Shown piece after piece: positions 38,238 through 51,400 of a DNA stretch of 64,000 nt; position 1 is the stretch's first letter, and the number at the start of each line of letters is the position of its first letter. A program made the translations under genes and the position numbers. Under the pieces are notes generated by a model. The model had not been told where the DNA came from and searched no databases. It was given only the letters and a program-made list of their open reading frames with translations. This DNA comes from Solea solea. Taxonomy: Eukaryota > Chordata > Actinopteri > Pleuronectiformes > Soleidae. Location: assembly GCF_958295425.1 (NCBI RefSeq), contig NC_081146.1, forward strand, positions 10,896,985-10,960,984. Reading direction: 5' to 3'.

Positions 38238-39029
38238 TCACCCACAGCCAAATACTGAAGATTATAACCCGGATGACTGAGAAGCTTTACCGACAGTATG
38301 TCTGATATTAGATACATATATGGTTGCCTTCTCTCCAGGCTCCACCAAGTCTGTTGTCATGTGATTCATGTGACTCAAAATGCTTCATGCGGTGCAGGTG
38401 AAGCATTTTGAGAACATCTGGATGATGAATACACACTTGGAGGATCCAGCCTTGACTATTGTGACACAGCTAGTGCGACACCAAGGTCTACACTGTTCAT
38501 AGTGGCTCTTCAGAGGACATGACACACCAAGGGGGAGAGGATATGCAAGTATTACGACAACTTACTGGTGTCACATGATATCTTTTGTTCAGCTACATTT
38601 TTCATTACAATTTGTTTTGTTGTTAATAAAAGGCAGATAAACAAAAGAATGGGCAGAGAATCAAGTAAACATGCTTCATGTTGCTAACAATAGTTACTCC
38701 CAAACTAATGTTTCCATTCTCTTTATCATTCCACTCCTCTGTAAGTTTAACTTTTAATCTGCTGACTTTAATAAAGCAAATGTAACAGTGCACAGAAAAA
38801 CATTGGAGTGTAAGAATCTTGACAACTGAATTTCTGTGTCTATTAAAAGGAGCAGGAAATATTTCTTCACTTTCCATTTACAAGACATTTACAAAGACAC
38901 TGATGTATGTTTGAATTGTTTTTGCCCTATAAAAAACTATTGACAAAAGCCTTAAATAACTAACGCCTGTCATTGTTTTCACAGGAGGAGACTTTGACAG
39001 AGAATTATTAATTGTTTAAGTCCATCCAC

Positions 39030-39250
39030 TGTGTGGTGTTTTAACGAAACCACAGAAGGTGCCACTCCTCCACTGTGTGAGCTGCTTGGCAGGCAACAGC
39101 ATAAGCAGTGGCTGCCATTCATTTGTGACCTCTAAAGCAAAATATTGCTTCAAATTATCATTATTTATAAAGGAGGGCCTTTCGAGTGGAGATAATGTAT
39201 GCCGTGCCCTATAAGATGCCTTTGCAATTTTTGTCATCAAACATGAAGTT
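39030..39250 (-). pseudogene. decayed C8-domain end
   Basis: The minus strand around 39,050-39,130 reads AYAVACQAAHTVEEW, the typical C8 tail preceding a donor. Flanking sequence is broken. It belongs to the decayed FCGBP-like gene. Confidence 0.6.
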
Positions 39251-39544
39251 CCCTACTGTCTATGACAGGGAATTATATTTAGTGCAAAATAGAAAATACC
39301 CATCTCTGTGATAGAAAGTGATTTAGATGTGCCTTGTGAGAATGTGGGATTTTATATACTAGAGGTACCTGCCCCACCAGTGCTTAGTAGGTGCCCTTTC
39401 AATTTTTGCCCCTGATATTCATCACCAGTAATTTCATGATGGCTGTATTAGGAATAGTGTGCCAATCTTTTCAGTGAATCTATTATTTCAGGTTTCAGTT
39501 GAATACAAACAGAAAATACAGATCCTTGTCCGTGTGGGTTCACT

Positions 39545-39644
39545 AAATTAAATTAAATTAAATTAAATTAAATTAAATTAAATTAAATTAAATTAAATTA
39601 AATTAAATTAAATTAAACTAAATTAAATTAAATTAAATTAAATT
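39545..39644. repeat. (AATTA)n pentanucleotide microsatellite
   Basis: About 20 near-perfect copies of aatta with one internal substitution (aaacta). Confidence 0.95.
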
Positions 39645-40039
39645 GTAATGCCTTCCCACTCAGGATCTTCCTCATTTAATACATACGAGTGAAGTCAAGA
39701 GGTGCGTCGTGTTCATCCTTCTCCCGTTACTATCCCCCTGTTTAAGGCAATTTATTACACAAAAGACTTTGAACTTGTATATTGATAGTGCTTTCTGCTG
39801 TCTAAATGTTCGTTAGTACGTACATGAGATATGTTTTGTTCAGCTTGCTCAGAGTTGTTATTTAAAGAGTCTATGGCTAATTAATATAAGCCAGTGGCTG
39901 GAAACCTTGTGGTCAAGCCGGAGAGTTTATTACCTCGTTTCTGCCGCTTAAGTGACTGACATCCATATTTGTATTTGCTGTTGAATATCATTTTTATTCA
40001 TATGAGTGGAGGCAAAAGCTGCATCTGTGTTCTTCCTTA

Positions 40040-40300
40040 CATAACATTACTCTGGGATACTAAGCTAGCAAGATGGCAGTGGACCTCTCCATTAGCTGGT
40101 TCACAAATACAGAGTTGACCACAATCATCTGGGCTGCAGAACGTTGAGTATCTGCAGCCACATAGCCCTGAGAACTCCTGATGAAGCCAGGGTAATAGAA
40201 GCAGCCCCCGCACACAGATCACACAGTGGCATTACATTCACAGGATGGAGAACAGGCTGAGCCACAGGTCTTGAAGTGGCCGTTTGGAGGACAGAACTGA
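40040..40300 (-). pseudogene. decayed TIL + VWC exon
   Basis: CPPNGHFKTCGSACSPSCEC followed by a stop (TIL start), then in another frame SPDDCGQLCICEPANGEVHC (VWC-like end). Frameshift and stop show it is dead. Confidence 0.7.
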
Positions 40301-41179
40301 TGAACTTGCCAACTGTCACTTCCCTGTCTTTCCAAGGATTATTCACAGGCAATGGACTATGAATGTAATGCTATCCCTAGAGCAGTGTATTGCAGTCTGT
40401 TATAATCATCTACACAACTTCCATAGAAGGAATCAGGATTGGATAAGGGACCATTCTGATCAGTGAGCACTGCACAGTGCCTCTTGTGACAGATCAGCAA
40501 TAGGATTTGCTCTTTCTGTCACTTAACCCATATCTGTTGTTCAACAGCTATGGTCCCCATCAAAGAGCTTGTAAGTCTGAGCATGATCCATACTTACAGG
40601 ACACTCATCTTGAAGATTACCATTAAAGTTGAAAAGAGGCCATATACTTGCCTTGTGACAGGAATCAAGTTAAAGACATGTGGAGTTCAACCCCAGGACT
40701 ACATGCATACCGACATTGGTTTTAAGGTGAGTTTTGGGAGAGAAGTGGATCTTGCCCTACAAAAGAGCAATAGGTGTGTAATTCAACAAATGACAATTAA
40801 TGTGAAAATAGCAGGGGGGTTCTTGTGATTGTACTTAAATCTGCTCCATAGTTTGACTCAAAAAGACAGTGTTGGATTGATTCTGCAAACGAAGAACTAG
40901 AACAAGGAAACGTGATCATTATGTAGGCGAGGCAGAAAAGGCTTCGCTGTTGTGTGTGTTTCTGCAACGCTGTCCTTCTGAAACTGGTTCTGCCTTTCAG
41001 ACAGTTCCTCCAATCATCTTGCAGAAGCCCTATTCTGTGCCGTCCAATGGAGAACAGTTGAAGCTGAGCTTCAAGTGGTTTTAATGTGGAGGCTACTACG
41101 GGAACATGGAAATCTCATAAGACGATCTGCCACCGTGACAAACAGCTGATTCTGAACAAACTAGTGACACGTTCTCATC

Positions 41180-42210
41180 ACATTCTAGTGTCTACATATC
41201 TGACAACATTTTAGAGGAAGCTGATTTTCTCTTGCTGTCTTAGAGCAATCACCACTGGTACAAGAACTCTCAGTCATAGCTGAGTACTGCCTGCAAACAC
41301 CAAGTCCAACACCCTGATGGCTTTCACAGACAGGCACACTGCTGTGCAGGAACATTTCTCTGTTTTCATCACACTTTCCATGACATGAATCTGCTCTACT
41401 TAAAGACAAAAAAAAAAAAAACACAAAAAACTCATGCAAAGGCATGTAAATGAGAAACTGAAAACCATTCTTGATGCCGACCGTCCTTTTTGACAGTCCA
41501 TGATTCCATCTAAAACTATACAATGATGCAGCAGGGGACATAGGTAGTCATCAAAGATGAGAGTAAAAAGAAAGAACTGCAGAGGTCCAATAATTTGATT
41601 ACAAACAATATTGTAAACTATTTAAGTAAGAGTGCCGGGCAAGTTAAAGTCATTTATTAAATGAAAAACAAAATGATCAATTCTGACCTTCAACCTCATG
41701 CCATCAATTACACAGCCTCACAGTCACTGGGGAATTGGATGCTTAACTAATATCAGGACACAATGAGGAGCAAAGGCAACACATTACCTGAAATACATTT
41801 TATTCACTTGCAGATAGATTTGCATTCCCTCAGTGCAAAGCATATCTGCACAAATGCCTGTCCATCAAACATGCACTGGCATCCCTCAACAGAGCAGTGT
41901 GCCAGTTAAGGTTAGGGGTGGCATCCTTGGACACCCCTAACAAGCTAACAGTCTTTACCCTCTTCACAGGAAACATTATGCCAGATCTCACAAACAGCTT
42001 TGCTTTCATGTAGATCACCTGTTGCCCTGCCCTGAGATACTTGCTCTGATGAAAACAGCCACAGCTTTTGTTTTTTGGATGGACACAGAGATGGCCAGTG
42101 TGAACTAACCCCCGCTTCACAAAAGTAATTCTCCTCAGTGTTTGGAGGCATCTCTCCTGTGTTATTCTGCCAGACAAAGCAGAGGTGAACAGAGGCAGAG
42201 CTCATGTTCT
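41180..42210 (-). pseudogene. cysteine-rich, broken TIL/VWC-like segments
   Basis: About 42,030-42,080 reads KSCGCFHQSKYLRAGQQVIY, matching the CGC-x-YLxAG pattern after TIL in gene B, with shifts on both sides. The 41,210-41,420 stretch (SCHGKCDENREMFLH and more cysteines) is less clear and may not belong to the same family. Confidence 0.5.
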
Positions 42211-42559
42211 AAAGGGACGTTGGAGAGGCAGGATTTGTCTGCAGATGTACAGAGAGAGATCAGTTACTAAAGAAAGGGAGATGCTGTAACGGTTGACCAG
42301 TGATGCATTAGTACCATCTAGTGGTCTAACAGTATTTTAAAAATGTTGAGGCCTTAATGTCAATGAGTCACAGCACATTGCATGCAAGTTAAACTAAGAA
42401 AATGTGACTTGGAACCAATACAACCACATTTTAATTGGATGTACAGTACAGTAAGTAAATAATCACTTCAGTTTCATGATCAACACTCGTGTGCTTGCAC
42501 AGGCCATCATGGCGAACGTCAAACAGCTCACAGTTACAATCTTAGAGGATATTAATTTA

Positions 42560-42995
42560 ATTCACTGGCACAACAGAACTTGGAAGTAAATGGACACTCA
42601 CTGCAGAGTCTAGGACTCCTCCAGGCATAAACTGTAGCCTTGTGGGAAAGACAGAGAGCAGTATACTCTGCAAGCAAGTGACACAGTGCAGGTTGGAGAC
42701 CTCCATAAAGACACAAGCCATTGAGGCAGCGCTTGTAAAAGCTGGAGGGGTGCGTCCACTTTGGCATGACAGTGTCCGAATGGTCCATTAACTTCCAGAA
42801 TTTCCCCACAAACCTCCAGGTCAGAGAAATGGCTCTGAATCTCAGATGAACATTTTGGACAAGTTCTTCCTAGACTGCCCTTTAACACACCAACGACTCA
42901 CCTCACTACTCCAAGCTTTTGCAAAATACTCAGGATTGAGTTGCTCCTGTGTGTCTGGATCAGAGTTGACGTTTCCACACAGTCCAAAAAGTAGC
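42560..42995 (-). pseudogene. decayed VWD-b + C8 exon
   Basis: FGLCGNVNSDPDTQEQLNPE with FAKAW (VWD core) ends in a donor-like GTGAGT. Then RTCPKCSSEIQ, VCGEILEVNGPFGHCHAKVD and later a shifted LAEYTALC segment form a recognisable C8 with frame breaks. Confidence 0.8.
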
Positions 42996-43499
42996 GTTAG
43001 CATATGTATGGGAGAGACTGATGCTAACTGTTCATTCTATACCAAGACTAACTTCAAAGTCCAGGTTTGTGTGGATAAGTGTGTGTGCAGCCCTGAGAGA
43101 GAGCAAGTGCAGTGGAGCCCACAAAGGCCATGTTCCTCATGACAACATCAACCTGTAGGGGGAGCCAAGATTACATATTAAAGTCAGCAGAGTGCAACAC
43201 ATTCTCAAAATTAATCTTTGTCAAGTTTGGTTTATTTATTATAATATTTATTTATAACAAGTGCTGATGATAGAACCACTTATTATGACACTACAATTAA
43301 ACAACAACAACAACACACAAATACAGCAACAGTGTGATATTTGCACTCACCTCAATGTTCTCAGTGTTTTTGCTGGTGAGCTTCAGAAGAACACCACTCA
43401 CATTTATCAAGACTTGAAGTTCTGAGTCTATTTCAAGTCCTTGTTTTTGTCCACATATACCCAGTATCTGGTACTAACAGGTGTCATGAGAATTATATT

Positions 43500-43800
43500 G
43501 TTAATGGTCAAATTGTGTCAGATTGTTGAGGGGCACCCAGACTCCATCTTTAAGACTGTAGGGCTCATCAGGGGCACATGGATCCCTGTGGCACTGCACC
43601 TGGTGGGTGTAAAGGTCTGGTTGCTGTGGCAACTGTTGCCATTGTGAATGACGCCACACTGGGACAAGAGGGCACAGGCGTCACCATACTGGACAAAAAC
43701 CTCACAGGCCAAGGTGCAGGGGCTTGAACCGAATCTCAAGGGTGGCAAGGCAGGCTGTGCCACAGGACTCATCATGACTATTCAGTGGGCAAGACATGGC
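43500..43800 (-). pseudogene. decayed TIL start
   Basis: MSCPLNSHDESCGTACLATL matches the CPxNSHYExCxxxC opening of TIL exons in gene B. The downstream cysteines are in shifted frames. Confidence 0.65.
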
Positions 43801-43987
43801 TGATGGGAGAAAAGAATGGATATTAAGGAGAAAACACACAAAAACTTCACATAATCTTCCTGACATACTTTACATATATATTCAAACTGACGCAGCTGTT
43901 GGGTTGTTAATTATAACAAACTAGGGTGTGCACTCACATGCATATAGAAAAGATACATACAAAAACATTTTAGCCAATTAACAAAAA

Positions 43988-44028
<41 letters not shown>
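43988..44028. repeat. (TA)n microsatellite
   Basis: Uninterrupted TA dinucleotides. Confidence 0.95.
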
Positions 44029-44031
<3 letters not shown>

Positions 44032-44549
44032 TGTATGTAATACTATAAGTGACTATAAGTACCTCATACAACCCCATTTCAAAAATCCCAAAATATCCAG
44101 TCAAGCAGGAGACACATGCAGCTAAAGACAGCATCCATAAAACTACTGCTACAGTATATAACAAAGAAAACAATATGTAAATGAGTTGTGCAAATATGAG
44201 GTTGTGCGCAAAAATCAAAGCATATTTAGGCTGACAGTAAATGTTAATACCAATACACTCATATTATTACTTTTAGAATGCCACAGCTTTCCATAAGACA
44301 TTTACTTATTTATTTTAAAAGGAGGCATTATTAAATCTCAACTGACAAAGCGGTAAAATCATTCAGAAGCCCACAGGCAGACGGGAGTACAAAATGAAAG
44401 GGCACTAAGAAAACAAAAAAAAAAAAAAAAAAACTTTGGTCGGTATGAGTTGACAAAACAGCTCTTAAAGAAAATCAAAGTAGCATACTATCTGACTGGA
44501 TGGTGCAGCAGAGTGAAAAACAGTTAGCCTGTGAGGTAATTTCACCCAA

Positions 44550-44660
44550 CCCAGCAGAACCAGATAGGCCGAGCTCTTCTTGAACAGCCCCAGGTATCGT
44601 TAAGGGTGCAGCTCTCTCCCTCAGGGCAAGACGCAGGCTCACAGCACATGATGGCAGTGG
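44550..44660 (-). pseudogene. decayed VWC-like segment
   Basis: CCEPASCPEGESCTLNDTWG parallels [20 protein letters not shown] of gene B exon 14. The following VWD start is missing. Confidence 0.55.
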
Positions 44661-45179
44661 CAGAGCAGTTTAACAGCTCAAAACATCCCTCTGTCTACAA
44701 TCTCTCCCCAATCTACAGAGAATGGTGAGTCACTGTTGGCATGTGTTATCCAGCTATTTCTCTTAACAGTAAGGAAAACAACAAACCAGGATAACACAAA
44801 GGCCTGGGATTATGTGATTAGTCATGTGTCACATTCAGGTGAGGCCTCTGTACGTTTGGCACAATCAATAATGAGTCATATTATTAGTAGTGCATGAATA
44901 ACTAAAGAACATCACTCGTTTCGCTGAAGTGTGGCAACATGTTTAGAACTGTAATGGCAGTGGCGTGGAGTCACATGTAAATGTGTAACAATGGCACACC
45001 CATAAGTAATGAAATAATAATAATGAAAACCGTTTGTCACAAAGAAAAACAAGCACAATATGCAGCTTGATTGCATTGATATGATGAAGGAACACAATTG
45101 TAAATGCTAATTGATATACGATGTGTTTATATCCACCCACCTCATAGGTAGTGAGCATGATAAAAACAGCCACATTGCT

Positions 45180-45370
45180 CAGCTATGACACAGCCATTTC
45201 CACTGTGTGTGTACCCACAGTCACAGTGACATCCCTCATAACAGGGCCACGGGCAGTGGATAAAATACCACAGGACTCAGGGCATGCACTGACACATATT
45301 GTAGTGTGAATTTCCAGGGCATGAGAGTATTTTGGGAGGAGGGGAATGAAATCAGGTGCCGTCCAAAGTT
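45180..45370 (-). pseudogene. decayed TIL exon
   Basis: GNSHYN, then CVSACPESC, then in a shifted frame CHCDCGYTHSGNGCVIAEQC: a whole TIL signature spread over two frames. Confidence 0.7.
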
Positions 45371-46159
45371 CAGCTAGCCTCACATCAATCTTCCAACTTA
45401 ATCGTATAGATCTTGTCAGAGTTCTGAAAGTACAACAGAAGCATGTGTGCAGACCTCAGTGATTTACTGGCGTACCAAAACAACACATGTAGAGAGTCAA
45501 CATTAATATCACTCACAGCACTTCTCACTCCTCCATGGTTTGACTTCAGCTCCTGCCCCCTGGCACGCAACAGTGTATTCTCTCAAACTACTGCAAAACA
45601 TTTATTCTTTTGCATTAGACACACACACACAAGTCATTCATGCAGTTCTGAAAGAAGGCCACAGATGCAATCAGATGCAAATTCAGCTGTCCCGAGAACA
45701 GAGATCACATTTTCATGATAGCATTTTCCAGGTGTTGACAGGGATCAGGAAGATGCACATGTAGAAATATGATTTGCAAGGCTGCCATTTAGACTCAGTT
45801 TGTCATTTGATGAGAGGCTAGAATCCCTATTTGTATCAGATTAAGTCCTCAATAATTAACAACCATCCCGGAATTTACGACAACACGAGTAAGCGAGCCA
45901 AAATGGACCGTTACAAAATTGAAGAGGAAGACTCCACAGAGCACCATCAATCAGAACATTTAGAAATGTGTTACAACAAAGACAATTTAAACAGCATGTT
46001 TGTAAATGTGAAACTTCTGACCTTTACTTTGCCCAAATGCTCCCTCGCCAAAGACATGTTCACTCTATTGATCCCCAGGAACAGTTGCACTTGCTAAATA
46101 ACAACAATAGGATCAGATTCTTCCTCATTACAAAATAGGGATAAAAGCTATTAAAGTTA

Positions 46160-46530
46160 AAGCTTTGTCCATAATAGTCCCTCAAGTGTGTCACACACAT
46201 GACTATCTTTAACAGGTTGTAATGCCTGATATGCCCTCTGACCCTCTTGGATGGCACATTTTGATCCACCTGGACTTGTGTGGTTGGTACACTGCATGGT
46301 GTTGTGGCCCACACAGACACAGTGCAGCTGACAGTGCTCATCTCGATAGACGTTCTCATGAATTTCATAAAAGACGCCATTGTAAATGCAGCCAGACTCC
46401 GCGTCTACAACACATTCACCACCACTGTGGAAAAATCCCAGTTTGCAGAAACAGCCCTCTTTGCATGTCACAGTGAGAGGATTTGGAGTTCCACATTCAG
46501 TTATGACTGGCACACAGGAGGTTTTCAATG
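46160..46530 (-). pseudogene. best-preserved TIL + VWC remnant
   Basis: A single open frame reads CKEGCFCKLGFFHSGGECV, GCIYNGVFYEIHENVYRDEH and CQLHCVCVGHNTMQC, a full TIL plus VWC. It continues into SPGGSKCAIQEGQRA, then ends at a stop where a VWD should begin. The frame is open but the exon context is gone. Confidence 0.75.
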
Positions 46531-46609
46531 TTAGGTGGACTCTAGAGGAGAAAAAAAAAAGAATTTGACATAGTGTAGTCTGGTTATTGTAACAGCTGCT
46601 GGGTTTGCT

Positions 46610-47440
46610 AGTATCTCATAGCCTGAGATATTTCAGATCCATCATCAGGAATGATTTCATCTTCTGGATGAGCATTAAAGTTCTCCTGACACTGCTCATC
46701 AATCAATACATTTGACTTGGGGAGATAGTAGGAACCTTGATGAGCACAACCACACTTACTATGTAGGATAGCTATCCCAGTCACATTGGCATGATTCCAC
46801 ATAAGGGCGAGTGCAATCACAATGAGTCTCTGGGTAAGTTCAGGTAGTAGGCCAGGCAGAACCACAGTGGTTGTTCAGAGGACATGCAGCTGTCAAAGAA
46901 ACAACAGTTTTGTCAAGTACTCTGTGTATTAAAAATGAACTTTTACAGCACTTGGAGATGGTTCTCTGGTTTTGGACTGTGGCCCCAAGCCTCTGGCAGC
47001 TGCTGGCATAAGCTGTCAATACCCTGCACATAGAGGATGCACTTCTACTGAGACATAGGTTGTTTCAGCAACTAATCACAAATGGCCGAGGATCAATATA
47101 TGAATGGCAGTCTGCGAAAGGTCCATCACTTCTCTGTAGCAGAGTGCACCCGCTCTCGGAGTTGCCACAGTTTCCAACAGAAAAGAGACTTGGGTGCACA
47201 GAGGACATGGGACACCACCAGCACAGTTCTCAATACAGGTCCCTATATTGCTGCTCAGCACCCAAGATAAAAGATGAAAATACACGGGTCTGATAAGCTC
47301 TGATTACCATTTCCACACCAACCAAAAAGGCCTCCAGTACAGCGCTGGACCAGCTTCAACCTGACGATGGGGGTTCCAGTCATACTGAAGAGTCAGGCCA
47401 ATCACTGGAGCCGATTGAAAAGCTCACAAGGCCAGCTGCA
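46610..47440 (-). pseudogene. decayed VWD-b, C8 and TIL exons
   Basis: From right to left: LTLQYDWNPHR (VWD-b opening, about 47,350-47,400), CIENCAGGVPCPLC (about 47,200), MCRVLTAYASSCQRLGATVQ (C8 tail, about 47,000), CPLNNHCGSAW (TIL start, about 46,870), CGCAHQGSYYLPKSN (TIL end/VWC, about 46,740). Domain order is that of a live FCGBP repeat; frames shift repeatedly. Confidence 0.75.
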
Positions 47441-47529
47441 GGTACAAGACACATTACAATTACAAAAACAAAGTTTACAATTCAAAGTTTAAGTAGTCTA
47501 TGTTGCTGTAACTTTCCCTAAAACGTGAT

Positions 47530-47720
47530 TTTTGTCTTTACCCATGGAGCGATGAATACCCTGGATGTTTATCTCCACTGTGTGAGACAGAGACAGTGGC
47601 CAAAGTGTAGTTACAGTTTCCCTGTAGGACAAACTCTCTTCCATCAAACATGCGGTAATAAGAGTCACCCCATGCAGAGCAGGTTTTAGTTTTCAACAAA
47701 CGGAGTGGTTTCCCATCTTT
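47530..47720 (-). pseudogene. decayed VWD-a exon, GDPH changed to GDSY
   Basis: CSAWGDSYYRMFDGREFVLQ followed by GNCNYTL is a VWD opening. The self-cleavage motif is replaced by GDSY. It is the 5'-most clear remnant of the decayed gene. Confidence 0.75.
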
Positions 47721-48199
47721 GATTAGGCACTTCTGTTTGTGAAGTAGCCGCAGCTGAAATCATTTGAATGTACATAGAAGTGTACATTCAGAGTCCATGC
47801 CTAAGCATGCAAAGCACTGCAAAATACCTCAAACACACTTCTGTCATATCTGTGTCTGTTTGAGGAGGTATAACCAGCATTATCAGGCAGCCGACTCATA
47901 TCAAGTCTGGCAGATATTTTCTGCAGTACAATTATTGTTGACCGTCACAAATAATGTGAATTTGATCTAATGTCTCAACTGGAACAACCCCAACAACTCT
48001 ACAGACAAAAGACATGTTTATTCTGTGATGGTGGTGATGTTGAGATTTGCATTAACAGACGTTATTGCCAACAGGGAAATGGGCAGTATTCCTGTGTTAA
48101 CAAAGAGGGGGGAAATGTAATCGGTTGGTTTTAACTGAACAAATCCATACAAACAATCCTGAGGTGTTTGTTTGGAACAGGTAAAACCAACCACAAAAC

Positions 48200-48445
48200 C
48201 TATAGCTGACACTCAGTGCAGGACACTAGGAACATGTTGCTATTGACATCCCCTAAAAGTGAGGAGTATTGGGATAGTAAAGTTGCTTCCCCACAAGGAC
48301 ATGAAGGAGGATGGCTATCACAGTGGGAAGGTGGGAGGGGCAAGCCATGGCCATTTCCACAGATAATGGTCAGGTGAATTGTCTTTGGCTGGCTACCAGA
48401 GAGGAAGACACGCTGAAAGAAGCTAGTTTCCAAAACCTTCACTGT
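48200..48445 (-). pseudogene. possible further remnant, uncertain
   Basis: The 80-codon minus frame starts KVLETSFFQRVFLSGS and has a VTVKV-like run just upstream. It could be part of an IgGFc_binding or VWD strand but lacks diagnostic motifs. Confidence 0.25.
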
Positions 48446-48449
48446 GACT

Positions 48450-51400
48450 GCAGTCCAAACACCAGCAGCTATAATTGTGACCTGCAGAGGAGATTACACA
48501 CATTAAACTCACATTTAAAAGAACAACTGCAATAAAAGGGCACACGGATAAAACAATAAGACAATTAACAAAGAGTCCTGGCAGCAGATATGATGATAAT
48601 TAACATGCTTTCACTGAATGACAACATTCATGCCGAGGTTTCTCTATTAGCACAGTGCGTCTACTTGTGCAACAGAGATAAGACAGGGTGGTGTCACATT
48701 TCAACCTGCCCAGCAGCCAATGGAGAACAGAGCTCCAACTTCCTGACTGAGTACACCTGCACTAACGTGCACACTCACTCTGGCAGTTTCCATGATAACA
48801 AGGATCTTTGCGTGGGAGCAGCGACATACCAACAGTGTGTAAAGACAATTCTAAACAGCAGCTCATTGAAATGTAAGTGTACCTTTTATCATATACATTC
48901 TATTAGAGTTATAGAGTTATAGTTATTTGCATAAAACTATGGTGTATTCTTACTGATTGCTCTTTAACAAGCGTATTATTGTTTGTGTGGATTGTAACTG
49001 AGACTATGAGACAAAAGTCAATTAAACAAAATAAAAGGATCACGTATTTCAAGTCATTGGATAAGCAGTGTAACAAGAGCAAACTAGTATTTAGTGCGGT
49101 GGCGTTTTCTCTGATACAATTGTGTATAACCAACGCTTTCTCAAGACACAATAACTTGAGACTATAATTCCCTCCAACAGCACACAGATTAATATCTTTT
49201 GTCAGGCCAAGAGCAGAAACAAAGCCACACCTCATTCAACACTCAAAACTAGACAAATATAACTTCTCAAGGTAGACAACAGAACTGTTGAGACTTGAGT
49301 GATGCAGGTGAAGAGAGTGGTGAACTAGTGCTAATAATGCAAATACCGACGAGAGCGTGGATGAGGACTTGGGTGAAGAAAGGACTGACATGCTGAAAAA
49401 CTAGTCGGGTTGTGCTCTAATGCTTATGCAAATTTAGCTGAATGTAGTTTGATTGCAGCCAAACATTTACACATAATAGCTCAATAAGAACCTCGGCACT
49501 CACTAAGAGGTAGAGGTCGAACAGAAAGCACAAACTGCATTATTGCACTGGAAACACGCTTCAATCAATGGAAAAACAAACATAGCCTATGTTAAGTCTG
49601 TTTTCCTTTCAAGTCATTAATTAATAGACTGCACTTGCATGTGGAGTCAGCCAATGTCAGAAACGAGGCAGGGATGGTTACGGTGGACAATCGGCACACC
49701 TGGTGAGTTGGTGCAGCTCCCCGATGATGTGAATTATAATTAATTATCGTGAAAAACATTTTTAAAAACATTAATTGCCTTACAAATCAAGGAGGTTATA
49801 CTTTTGCTAATGTGCCATACAGCATACAAATGAAGGATTGGCTTTAATGGAATTTGATGTGGATACATGGCCAAAGGAAGAAATTATATAGCAGTAGAAG
49901 AAATAATAGCAGAGATGGTGAGAGTTTGAAAACGTCACACTTCCTCTGTGTAGGTAGGTCATCAGTCTAATAATTGGTAATATACATTTTATTGTTGGTT
50001 GTATTGTTATACTCAGACTCTTTTGGTTGGTTACTGAGCAGCACTGCTGCTTCCTCTGTTCCCTCCCCATACATTTTCTTCCGTCTTATCAAGTTCGCTA
50101 AACTGTGTGAGTTAGTGTCTGTCCAAAACTTTCTCAGTGAGCAACTCACGGGAAGATTTTTAAAGCTTTCAAACAGAGCAGCAGCTCTGTTTGTCACAGA
50201 GTGAGTCAGGGTGTGACACCTTTTACATCATCATCCATTCAAATGTGCAAACTTCTTCCTGAAGGAAGTGAGTTACAGAACCCTGTACATAAACCCTGAA
50301 TAAAAAATGTACTCTTGGCACCCTTTATCCCACTTCCTGTGTGTGTACGTTCTTGTATGTGTGGCTTTGTGGGGACCAAAAAACACACACACTATAGGGA
50401 GTCATTTTGGGAAAGGGAGGACATTTTGGCTGGTCCTCACATCTTTAAAGGGCTTTTTGGGGGCTAAGACCAGGTTTGAGGGTTAGGGTTAGAATTGCGT
50501 TTAGGTTAGGTTAAGGTGTTAGGCATTAAGTTGTGATGGTTAAGGTTAGGGTAAGGGGCTAGGGCATGTATTATGTCTATGAGGGTCCTCACTATGAATG
50601 CTGCTTGAATGTGTGTGTGTGTAAGACATTGTCAGGAACAGTAGTCCTCATGGGGACCAAGATGTGGTCCCAATGAGGCAGACATGGTGACATTGTGGTT
50701 TAATTTGGGACTGTGGTTAGGTTCAAAACGGGTTATGGTCCAGGTTGTGGTTAGGCTGTCCAAATGGATAGAAGTCAGTGCAGAGACCTAACAAGAACAG
50801 CTGTGACACTTGATCGTGTGTATTCTGGATGTGTTCTGACCTAAATAATAAAGCTGCAAGAATTCACTGATAAGTAATTAGCTACTAAATGAAGCACTTT
50901 TTTTTTTTGCTCCTCTGTTTGTTGATAAAATGAGACATTTGAGGATGTCATTTTGAGGGTCAAGAAACAGTGATTTGAATATTTACCATCGTCTGACATG
51001 AAATGAACTCTTGGTTGCAAAAATATTCAGTAAACACGTAAGTAAGCGCTTTTATTTGCTAATGAACGTGCTAATGAAGCTTCTTGAACACGGGGCACAA
51101 AATCTTTGTTGAACCCATAACGCGCATCATTTTGTGTTACAATTTTGAAAATATTTAGCTTATTTCTTTGAGGAGAGGTGAGGCAGAGTGTCAGGTAGCC
51201 TGGGCTGTGTAAACACCATGTCTCGTCTGGGACAGCAGATTTGTCTCCATCTGATAAAATAAAAAAGAAGTAAATATGAGGTGTACGTGCCCAGCCTGCT
51301 GTATATGCTCGAAATCTGATTATTGCTGCTTTGGTCACAACAGAGAGTGAAAATGTCAACATTAGGGTGCAACTATCGGATTTATTTTCTTGTGTCTGTT

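Noticed and set aside
39545..39644. CRISPR-like regular repeat
   Set aside because: Contiguous pentanucleotide microsatellite without spacers.
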